Positions 33,676 through 40,955 of a DNA stretch of 64,000 nucleotides are shown here, one piece after another. The first letter of the stretch is position 1. Each line of letters starts with the position of its first letter. The notes below the pieces were generated by a model. The model was not told where the DNA came from, did not search any database, and saw only the letters and a program-made list of their open reading frames with translations. Source of the DNA: Corallococcus sp. AS-1-6 (GTDB lineage: Bacteria > Myxococcota > Myxococcia > Myxococcales > Myxococcaceae); assembly GCF_020037015.1 (NCBI RefSeq), contig NZ_JAIQDE010000015.1, positions 140,941-204,940 on the forward strand, written 5' to 3'. The position numbers and the translations under genes were made by a program.

Positions 33676-35357
33676 CAGCGCGACTCCACCCGGGCGCGCA
33701 GCGACGTGAGCGCCTGGAACAGGGGGTCCCCCGCCTTCAGCTTCAGGGAGCCCGTGAGGTACTGCGAACGGCACCACTCTTCATCCACCGGCCCGTCCTG
33801 CTGGCCGTCCAGCCGCCGCGCGTGGAGCGCGAAGCGCTCAATGCGGTCCGGCAGCGCGTCCGCGCCCAGGGCCTGTTCGATGCGGCGGCGCACGTCCGCG
33901 TCGCTGACCTCCACGCCCGGGGGCAGGTCGCCGGTGAAGACGAGCAGCACGCCGCGGTACGCGCCCGCCATGCCGCTCACCGGCACGGCCAGCCCCACCG
34001 CGTCCAGCCGGGGGCCGGGGGGCTCGCGCAGCGCTTCCGCGACCTCCGTGAAGAGGAACACCCGGCCCTCGCGCCGGGGCTCGCGCCCGCCGAGGTGGTG
34101 GTACTGGCCGCGCACCCGCGTCAGCACGACGTGCGCGGGCGGCCGTCCGGCGTCGGGCAGCGGGGTGAAGAGCCCCGTGTCCCCCGCGGCGTCCTGCCCG
34201 CTGTCCGTGAAGTCGCGCAGCGCCCAGGCGCGCCCGGGCGCGGGCGCGATGTCCGTGTGCACGTCCGCCGCCGCGCGCCGGTGCGAGCACAGCACCGCGC
34301 CTCCCCACGCCGGGTCCACGCACACGTTGCCGCCGGGCACGCCGGCCAGCCCGCAGGCCTTGATGGCGTCGCGCCAGGCCTGGAAGTCGAAGGGCGCCTG
34401 CGGATCCCTGAACCACAGGCCCACGCTCTTGAGCGGCAGGCGCGCGCGGGCCACCAGGTCGCGCACGGCGGGCGTGAGGCCCAGGGCGCGCACGGGGTGT
34501 TCGGTGAGCAGCGCGGGAGAGACCTCCAGGTCCGCGGGCTCCACGTGCAGGAACGTCGCGCCGCGCAGGAGCGTGGTGAAGTACAGCGCCGGCAGGTGCT
34601 GGAGCGGGTGGAAGCCCGGCGCGGCCAGGTGGTCCCCCGGGGACAGGCCGAAGGTCAGGAGCCCGTCCACCAGCGCGCTCCGCCACGCGTCCCCGGCGGT
34701 GAGCGGCACGGGCACGTCGCTGGGGTTGGCCAGCGGAGAGAAGAGCAGGCCCACCGGCTCCGAGGGCTTGTACGTGTACGACGCGAGCGCGGGCGGCACC
34801 TGCGTCTGCGGCGGCAGGAGCCGCGCGGCGTGCTTGCCCAGGAGCGGGGCCTGGTGCGGCTCCGCGGCGATGTGCTGGGGCGCGAGCGCGTCCAGCCGGC
34901 GCGCCACGAAGGCGCGGGCCCCGGGCGGCAGCAGGCTCACGCACGCGCCCAGGCCCAGCGCGGCGCACAGCGACACCATCAGCTCCGGGCCCGGCGGCAG
35001 CATCAGGCACAGCTTCGCGCCCGGCTTCACCCCCGCCCCCGCCCAGGCGGTGGCCCGCCGCGTGGCCTGCTCCTGGAGCTGGCGGTAGCTCAGCGTGCGC
35101 CAGCCCTGCGTCCGCGAGTACGCGCGCAGCGCGATGCGGTCCGTGGTGGCGTGGCGGGCCACCAGGTCGTGGAAGAAGTCGTGGTGCTGGCCGGTGCGGC
35201 TCTTGAAAGGAGTGCTCCGGCCCGCGTGGACGGGGGCCATCGCGGCGGCGAAGCCGTCCGGATCCTCCCAGCTCCGGGCGAGCCACGCGGGCACGCCGTC
35301 CGGAGGCGGCTGGGTGCCGTCGAACGCGGCGAGCACGACGCGCGGCTCGAAGGTCAT
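33675..35357 (-). CDS. Degenerate AMP-binding (adenylate-forming) protein within the T6SS locus
   Basis: The 560-residue protein keeps the general outline of the acyl-adenylating superfamily. It has an N-terminal ALRAYSRTQGWRTLSYRQLQ, the KPGAKLCLMLPPGPELMVSL core and a C-terminal LTGSLKLKAGDPLF resembling the A10 region. The hallmark phosphate-binding loop (S/T-G-x-T-G-x-P-K-G) is replaced by FSPLANPSDVPV, the A5 and A8 motifs are not recognisable, and the second half is much eroded. It is therefore probably not an active ligase of the normal kind. It is coupled to the beta-barrel-like gene upstream (ATGA overlap) and to the PAAR-like gene downstream, suggesting a structural, chaperone or adaptor role in loading the tip. 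Confidence 0.65.
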   Translation of the reverse strand: MTFEPRVVLAAFDGTQPPPDGVPAWLARSWEDPDGFAAAMAPVHAGRSTPFKSRTGQHHDFFHDLVARHATTDRIALRAYSRTQGWRTLSYRQLQEQATRRATAWAGAGVKPGAKLCLMLPPGPELMVSLCAALGLGACVSLLPPGARAFVARRLDALAPQHIAAEPHQAPLLGKHAARLLPPQTQVPPALASYTYKPSEPVGLLFSPLANPSDVPVPLTAGDAWRSALVDGLLTFGLSPGDHLAAPGFHPLQHLPALYFTTLLRGATFLHVEPADLEVSPALLTEHPVRALGLTPAVRDLVARARLPLKSVGLWFRDPQAPFDFQAWRDAIKACGLAGVPGGNVCVDPAWGGAVLCSHRRAAADVHTDIAPAPGRAWALRDFTDSGQDAAGDTGLFTPLPDAGRPPAHVVLTRVRGQYHHLGGREPRREGRVFLFTEVAEALREPPGPRLDAVGLAVPVSGMAGAYRGVLLVFTGDLPPGVEVSDADVRRRIEQALGADALPDRIERFALHARRLDGQQDGPVDEEWCRSQYLTGSLKLKAGDPLFQALTSLRARVESR

Positions 35358-36394
35358 GGCGAGGACCGCGGCGCGGGTTCAGGGGGGAGCAGCTCGCGGG
35401 TGGGCACCGGCTCCACGCTCGAGTCCGGGACGTACTCCGGCCGCGTCTGGAGTTCCTCCAGGCGCAGTTGGGGCACGGGCTCCGGGAGCACCTCCATCCG
35501 GGGAGGAGGCTCCTGGCGGAAGGACACGCCCAACAGCACCCGGGCGATGGGCGTGCCCGGCGTGCGTCCCAGGCCGGGCCCGGCGAGCGCGTGCAGCTCC
35601 AGGCCCTCCGACAGCGGGATGCGCCCGCCGCCGAGCACCTCCACCGCGGGCTGGGCCATGTCCGCGGCGAAGGCGGCCTTCACCGCCAGCTCTCCGCGCA
35701 GCCCCTGTCCGGCCGTCGTCACCCCGGCGCCCAGGCGGACCTCCAGCGCCTGCCCGGAGGCGCCCGTCGCGGAGAGCGGGTTGCGCGAGCGCAGGAGCAC
35801 GCCGGCCTCCAGCGTGGGCTTGAGCCACGCCACCTGCGTGCCCATGGCGGCCAGGGCGCGCACGCGCAGCCCCGAGTCCCGGCCCAGCACCGCCTCGCTG
35901 CCGATGGGCAGGCCCACGCCCAGGTCCATGGAGAGGTCCACGGGGTGCTCGTCGCGGCGGTTCAGGAGCCCCAGGCGCGCTTGTATCTCCGGCGTGCCCA
36001 GGCCCTGCGAGGCCAGCGGCGTCAGGCCCAGGGGCGCCGGATCATCCCCCTGCTGCCACAACACCACCGGCACCTGCGCGCCCACCTCCAGCCACGGCAG
36101 CACCCCGTAGCTGCCCGCCAGGACGGAGGACGCGCGGTCGCGCACGGCCTCCAGGCGGCGCTCGCCGTTGAGGAGCACCAGCGGCAGCCGCTGATACTGA
36201 CCCACCAGCCCCAGGCTCATGCCGCCGGGCACCAGCAGCTCGCCGTTGCGCATCACCGCGGTGCCGCGGCCGGGGTTGAACTCCAGGTGCTCCAGCTCGA
36301 AGCCGGGCAGGGCGGACTGGGCCCAGGCGGGCAGGGCGCTCAACAGGACCGCGGCGGCGGCGCCGTGCACGGACAGGACTTTGGGCATGGGCAT
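35354..36394 (-). CDS. Outer-membrane beta-barrel-like protein, T6SS-linked
   Basis: The start at 36394 gives a signal peptide (MPMPKVLSVHGAAAAVLLSALPAWA, cleavage before QSALPG). The 346-residue protein has many alternating amphipathic strands, for example SLGLVGQYQRLPLVL, LEVGAQVPVVLWQ, VDLSMDLGVGLPIG and LEVRLGAGVTT, typical of an outer-membrane barrel. It resembles the N-terminal barrel found in myxobacterial OmpA-type proteins, but the peptidoglycan-binding OmpA domain is absent; instead there is a Pro/Glu-rich tail. It is the first gene of the coupled unit leading to the PAAR-like tip. It could stabilise the trans-envelope complex or be an unrelated barrel. Confidence 0.65.
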   Translation of the reverse strand: MPMPKVLSVHGAAAAVLLSALPAWAQSALPGFELEHLEFNPGRGTAVMRNGELLVPGGMSLGLVGQYQRLPLVLLNGERRLEAVRDRASSVLAGSYGVLPWLEVGAQVPVVLWQQGDDPAPLGLTPLASQGLGTPEIQARLGLLNRRDEHPVDLSMDLGVGLPIGSEAVLGRDSGLRVRALAAMGTQVAWLKPTLEAGVLLRSRNPLSATGASGQALEVRLGAGVTTAGQGLRGELAVKAAFAADMAQPAVEVLGGGRIPLSEGLELHALAGPGLGRTPGTPIARVLLGVSFRQEPPPRMEVLPEPVPQLRLEELQTRPEYVPDSSVEPVPTRELLPPEPAPRSSP

Positions 36395-36579
36395 GATGGC
36401 GCTCGGTCCCGCTTCTGGCGGGACGCGCTCCCCCGGGCGGTCATCATACCCAGACACCGGCGCGAAACATAGCCACGCCCGGAAGGGGATGAGCAGGGAA
36501 TGGGGTCGGCGCCACCCTGATGCATGGGGTTGGCGACCTGCTCGGTCCTGGTGTTCCGGCTGTGTATGTTTCACCGGCG

Positions 36580-38901
36580 TCAGGGCGCCGGCAGCTCCAC
36601 GATGAAGGTCGCGCCCTGGCCGGGCTGGCTCTCCACGCGCAGGGTGCCCTGGTGGGCTTCAACGATCTGCCGGGTGATGAAGAGGCCCAATCCCAGACCG
36701 CCGTAATGCCGTGTCGACACGGCGCGGGTGAATTTCTCGAAGATGGCCTGGACGCTCCCCGGCGGGATGCCAATGCCTTCGTCCCTCACGCTCAGCCGCG
36801 CCCGGCCGCGCACCCGCTCCACGCGAATCGTCACCGGGTGGCCCGCGCCGTACTTCAGCGCGTTGGACAGCAGGCTGCTCACCACCTGCTCCAGCCGGTG
36901 GCGGTCCCAGCGGCCCGGGACACCCGGTGTCGCGTGGACGATGAGCTCACAGCCCGCCTTCGCCGCCTGGGGCCGGAAGCGCTCCACCGCGTCGCGCACC
37001 ACGTCCGTCAGGTCCACGGCCTCCAGCCGCAGCGGCGCGGAGGGGCCCGTGAGCTGTGTCACCTCCAGCAGGTCGTTGATGAGCGTGGTCATCTTCCGGA
37101 TCTGCCCGGACATGGTCTCCGCCGTCTTCAATACGCGCTCCCGCAGCGACTCCAGCGTCTGCTCCGCCTGGACGTCCTTGACCAGGGATTGGAGCTTGAG
37201 CTGCAACGGCGTCAGCGGTGTCTTCAATTCATGCGACGCCACCGTCAGGAATTCGTCCCGGAGCGACACGGCGTGCTGGAGCTGGGCCTGGGTCTTCCGC
37301 AATTCAGTGACGTCCTGGAGCGCCAGGAGGACCGCCTCCGGGTGGCCGTGCTGGGCGGGCAGGGGGGCCGCCTCCACCAGCAGGGAGTAGTGCCCCGTGG
37401 GCGTGTGCCAGACGACCGGCTCCGCGTGCACGGGAGCGCCCTTCACCGCGCGGATGCCGGGGATCTCCTCCATGGGCAGCTCCCGGCCCGCCTCGTCCGT
37501 GAAGCGGTGCCCGCCGCGCCTGTAGCTCTCCTCCCGCAGGCCTCCGGGGAACTCGCCGCCCGCCATCTGCCGGGCCGCCTGGTTCGCGAAGATGATGCGG
37601 CCGGTCCGGGGCTCCACCAGGATGATGGCCACGGGCGTCCCGTCCAGCATCGCCTCCAGCCACTGCTGCTGGTTCCTCAGCGACGCGGCGGACGCCTCCA
37701 ACTGCTTGCGGCCCTCCACGCGGTCCGTCACGTCGACGGCGAACGACAGCACGGAGTCCACCTGCCCGTGCACGTCGCGCAGCGGCTGGTACGCCACGTC
37801 GAACTGCCGCGTCGACAGGCTCCCGTCGCCCTGGTGGTCGGCGGTGACCGGGACCTCCTTTTCGATGAAGGACTCTCCCTGGTGATAGGCCTTCTCCAAG
37901 AGCCGCGAGTATTCACGCGCCCGCTCGCTCGCGACATCCTTGATGGAGAGGCCCAGCAGCTCCGCGCCTCTCGACAGCACCTTGTAGAGGGGGTTCACCA
38001 GCGTGAAGACCTGCCGCTCGCCGGAGAGGATGGCGATGGACGCCGGGGCGCTCGTCAGCACGGAGCGCAGCCGTGCGCGCTCGTTCTCCGCCTGGGCCTC
38101 GGCCTTCTTGCGCTCGGTGATGTCCTCCGCGGTGGACACCCACTCCCGGATGGCGCCCTTGTTCCCGAACACGGGCACCGCCCGGCCCACGACGTCCCGG
38201 TAGCCCCCGGCGTGGAAGCGCAGGCGGAACTCGCCCCGGTAGGACGTCTTCGTGCGCAGGGCGTCCACCCAGCCGCGCACCACGCGCTTGCGGTCCTCCG
38301 GGTGGATGGCGGAGAGCCAGCCCAGCCCCAGGTGCTCCGCCCGCGTCTGGCCCGTGAAGGCCATCCAGCGCGGCGCGGGCTCCACCACCTCGCCCCGGGC
38401 GTTGGTGGACCACACCGGCTGCGCCATGGCCTCCACCAGCGAGCGGTAGCGCTGCTCGCTGGCCTGGAGCGCGTCGTGGGCCCTGCGCTGTTCGGTGACC
38501 TCCGACACGATGATGCCGATGCCCAGCAGCACCCCGGCGTTGGTGCGCACCGGGTAGTAGCTGACGAGGAAGTGGCGCTCCACGCCCACCTCCTTGGAGG
38601 TGGCGCCCGCCACCTCCACCGTCTGCGCGCCCCCGCCCTCCAGGACGCGCTGATACTGGGGACGGAGGGCGGGCCACATCTCCGGGACGATGTCCTGCAC
38701 CTTGCGCCCCAGGTGCGCGGCGCGCGGAATGCCATTCATGGCGGCGAGCGCGTCGTTGACCTGGACGAAGCGCTGCTCCATGTCCACCACCGCGAGCCCC
38801 ACCGGCGTGCTCGCCACCAGCGTCTCGAGCAGCAGCCGGGAATGCGCGTCGGACAGGGTCTCGATGGCCTCCGGGTCGAAGCTTGCGCTGGGGCTCTCCA
38901 C
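36580..38901 (-). CDS. Multi-PAS sensor histidine kinase
   Basis: The GTG at 38901 is chosen because a near-perfect AAAGGAGG lies five bases upstream; the longer open frame is not supported. The 773-residue protein has no membrane segment. It contains four PAS-like domains (starting near LLLETLVASTPVGLAVVD, RYRSLVEAMAQPVW, LRSVLTSAPASIAIL and WLEAMLDGTPVAIIL). A HisKA helix with His557 in VASHELKTPL follows, then an HATPase with SNALKYG, DEGIGIPPG and GGLGLGLFI boxes. It should autophosphorylate in the cytoplasm and pass phosphate to an unlinked response regulator, since no receiver gene is adjacent. It lies between the T6SS and RiPP loci and may or may not control either. Confidence 0.92.
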   Translation of the reverse strand: MESPSASFDPEAIETLSDAHSRLLLETLVASTPVGLAVVDMEQRFVQVNDALAAMNGIPRAAHLGRKVQDIVPEMWPALRPQYQRVLEGGGAQTVEVAGATSKEVGVERHFLVSYYPVRTNAGVLLGIGIIVSEVTEQRRAHDALQASEQRYRSLVEAMAQPVWSTNARGEVVEPAPRWMAFTGQTRAEHLGLGWLSAIHPEDRKRVVRGWVDALRTKTSYRGEFRLRFHAGGYRDVVGRAVPVFGNKGAIREWVSTAEDITERKKAEAQAENERARLRSVLTSAPASIAILSGERQVFTLVNPLYKVLSRGAELLGLSIKDVASERAREYSRLLEKAYHQGESFIEKEVPVTADHQGDGSLSTRQFDVAYQPLRDVHGQVDSVLSFAVDVTDRVEGRKQLEASAASLRNQQQWLEAMLDGTPVAIILVEPRTGRIIFANQAARQMAGGEFPGGLREESYRRGGHRFTDEAGRELPMEEIPGIRAVKGAPVHAEPVVWHTPTGHYSLLVEAAPLPAQHGHPEAVLLALQDVTELRKTQAQLQHAVSLRDEFLTVASHELKTPLTPLQLKLQSLVKDVQAEQTLESLRERVLKTAETMSGQIRKMTTLINDLLEVTQLTGPSAPLRLEAVDLTDVVRDAVERFRPQAAKAGCELIVHATPGVPGRWDRHRLEQVVSSLLSNALKYGAGHPVTIRVERVRGRARLSVRDEGIGIPPGSVQAIFEKFTRAVSTRHYGGLGLGLFITRQIVEAHQGTLRVESQPGQGATFIVELPAP

Positions 38902-39086
38902 GCGCGCCTCCTTTGACCCCGGCCCTTCCCGGCGAGCTTGGAGGCAGGGCCCCGTGACGCCGCTTCCCACCATGGGAGTGGCCTGACCTGGAGGGTGTGC
39001 ATCCCCGCCCCCCGTGGGCAGTCCATACCGGCCCGGGGAGCGGCCACTGGCTGGCTGGCATCCAATGACATCCAGCCGGAAGCACC

Positions 39087-39461
39087 TCAAGGGCGCGGAG
39101 GGCCGGCCCCCTCCTCGTCGCGGGGCCGGGGCTGCCAGGGCCAGCGTCCGTCCACCTCCACCTCCAGCGTGAAGCTGAGGAAGGTCCGGATGAGGACGAT
39201 GAGCCCCAGGATGATCACCTGTCCCAGGGAGGGGGCCTCCGCGACCGTCCGGATGATGTCCGCCGCGACGAGCAGCTCCAGGCCCAGCAGGATGGCGCGG
39301 CCGAGGTGGTGGCGCAGTTGACGGTACGCGTCCGCCCGCCGCGAGCCCCGTGCGTCCCGGAGGACGAGCGCCACGGAGACCACCGCCCCCACCACCATCA
39401 CGCCCACGCCCGAGAGCTCGAACAGCCGGGCGGCCAGCGCCACGAAATCCGCGTATCCCAT
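39087..39461 (-). CDS. DUF1622-like small inner-membrane protein
   Basis: The start at 39461 has AGGAGGGAG upstream. The 124-residue protein has three membrane helices: ARLFELSGVGVMVVGAVVSVAL is the first, LGRAILLGLELLVAADIIRTV the second and QVIILGLIVLIRTFLSFTL the third. The YRQLRHHLGRAILLGLELL stretch with conserved Arg and His is the signature of the DUF1622 family, whose function is unknown. A charged, Pro-rich tail follows. It is divergent from the cupin gene across a 245-base region that contains a perfect 15-bp inverted repeat. Confidence 0.8.
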   Translation of the reverse strand: MGYADFVALAARLFELSGVGVMVVGAVVSVALVLRDARGSRRADAYRQLRHHLGRAILLGLELLVAADIIRTVAEAPSLGQVIILGLIVLIRTFLSFTLEVEVDGRWPWQPRPRDEEGAGPPRP

Positions 39462-39562
39462 CCGCCGCTCTCCCTCCTGGAGAAGGTGGCTTGCGACGCA
39501 GCGGACGGCCACCCCGTCCCACCCTCCCCGTGGGACGAACCCGCCGTCAGAATAGACACACA

Positions 39563-39605
39563 TCGCGCGTTGAGGGCCGCGTTCGCCGCCGCCCTCAACG
39601 CGCGA
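39563..39605. repeat. Perfect 15-bp inverted repeat in a divergent intergenic region
   Basis: Positions 39563-39577 and 39591-39605 are exact reverse complements, separated by 13 bases. It lies between two divergent starts (39461 and 39707), so it is not placed to end either gene. It could be a regulator site, a leader hairpin or a REP-like element. Confidence 0.7.
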
Positions 39606-39706
39606 AGAAAGTTCTACGCATTCGCACCTGAAAGGCTTCCTTGACGGCGTCTGTTTTTCCATCGCACAGTGGCGTCATTGCTCATACTTCCAAGTGGAGG
39701 GCACCT

Positions 39707-40939
39707 GTGCGCGTCTTCGAGGAGATGGGGAGGCTCATTCAGGAACGATGGGTCAAGTACAACCATGATGAGGAGGCCTTCCCCGAGCTTGCGGCGCGTG
39801 TCCTGCGGGAGCTGGCTCCCTACAAGGGCTTCGACCCCATGGAGCCCATCGAATGGTTGTTCAGCACCCGGGCCTTCCCTCGACAGTTGTCCGCACGGTC
39901 TGACTTCGGGCAGCCGCCCGTCACGGTGTTCTCCGACCACCGGTTCGTCATTGATCTCTATTACTGGCTGGATGGCACCACCGACATCCACCAGCACGGG
40001 TTCAGTGGGGCCTTCCAGGTCGTCAAGGGCGGAAGCATCCATGGGCAGTACCGCTGGAATGAGCGGCACAGGGTCAACAGCCGTATGGCCTTTGGGGAGC
40101 TCTCGCTGGAGTCCCTCAACGAGCTGAAAGAGGGGGACATCCAGCAGATCCTCCCGGGGAATCGTTACATCCATTCCCTCTTCCATCTGGAGCGTCCCTC
40201 CGTGACGTGCGTCGTGAGGACCCTGCATACCCCCAACGCGGGGGTGCAGTACTCCTACAAGAAGCCCTTTCTGGCCATCGACTCGACCTACGAGGATGTC
40301 CAGACCAACAGGATCCTTCAATCATTGACGCTCCTGCGAGACAGCCCCCATGCGGTTCGCAAGCGCCTGCTGTCGGAGCTGATCGAGCGCTCGGACATCC
40401 ATACCTGCTATCTCCTCTTCAAGCGCTTGCTGGAGATCTACAAGGAGGAGACGGCGATCGAGGAGTTCTGGGAGGTCGCCATCCGCAGGCATGGCTCGCT
40501 TGCCGAGCAGCTCCTCCCGGTGTTCCAGGAGCGGATACGCCAGTCGATGCTCGTCAGCAGGCGCGCGCAGGTCAAGACGGAGGAGCACCGGTACTTCCTC
40601 GCGCTGCTGCTCAATATCGATGATGCCGGGTCGCTCCTGGGACTGGTACGCCAGCGGTACCCGCACGAAGACCCGAAAGAGATGGTGATGCGCTGGGTCG
40701 AAGAGCTGTCCAGGTCCACGGATGGGGCGGATTCGGGCGATACGCTCGGAATCCCTCTCAATGAGACGGCGCTCCTCATCTTCCAGGAGCTGCTGCACGG
40801 GCGCTCCGAGGCGGGCGTCATGGGCCGGCTGAAGGAGGTCTATGGGGCGGAGGAGACGGAGCGAGAGGCCGCCAGCATCGCCGAGATGGTGTCCGCGCTG
40901 CGCTCGTCCCCCGTGTTCCGGCCGCTGTTCGCGCGGTGA
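39707..40939 (+). CDS. Cupin-fold protein of unknown function at the RiPP locus edge
   Basis: The GTG at 39707 is chosen because GTGGAGG ends six bases before it. The 410-residue protein has a cupin-like core in its first half. The segment GTTDIHQHGFSGAFQVVKGG contains an H-x-H pair in the classical motif 1 arrangement, and GNRYIHSLFH gives a motif 2 histidine. The second half is helical with no recognised domain. A metal-dependent oxygenase or a sugar/lipid-binding cupin would both fit. It converges on the leucine-rich-repeat gene that follows lanB, and may therefore belong to the lanthipeptide locus, but this is inference from location. Confidence 0.6.
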   Translation: MRVFEEMGRLIQERWVKYNHDEEAFPELAARVLRELAPYKGFDPMEPIEWLFSTRAFPRQLSARSDFGQPPVTVFSDHRFVIDLYYWLDGTTDIHQHGFSGAFQVVKGGSIHGQYRWNERHRVNSRMAFGELSLESLNELKEGDIQQILPGNRYIHSLFHLERPSVTCVVRTLHTPNAGVQYSYKKPFLAIDSTYEDVQTNRILQSLTLLRDSPHAVRKRLLSELIERSDIHTCYLLFKRLLEIYKEETAIEEFWEVAIRRHGSLAEQLLPVFQERIRQSMLVSRRAQVKTEEHRYFLALLLNIDDAGSLLGLVRQRYPHEDPKEMVMRWVEELSRSTDGADSGDTLGIPLNETALLIFQELLHGRSEAGVMGRLKEVYGAEETEREAASIAEMVSALRSSPVFRPLFAR

Positions 40940-40955
40940 GCGGCCTGTGCCTGCC

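Noticed and set aside
33675..35357. Functional fatty acyl-AMP ligase or NRPS adenylation domain in the T6SS locus
   Set aside because: The phosphate-binding loop and several core motifs are missing, so normal adenylation activity is unlikely.
38902..39522. Upstream extension of the histidine kinase frame to 980 residues
   Set aside because: A GTG with a strong AAAGGAGG site lies at 38901, and the extension is Gly/Arg/Pro-rich without domains.
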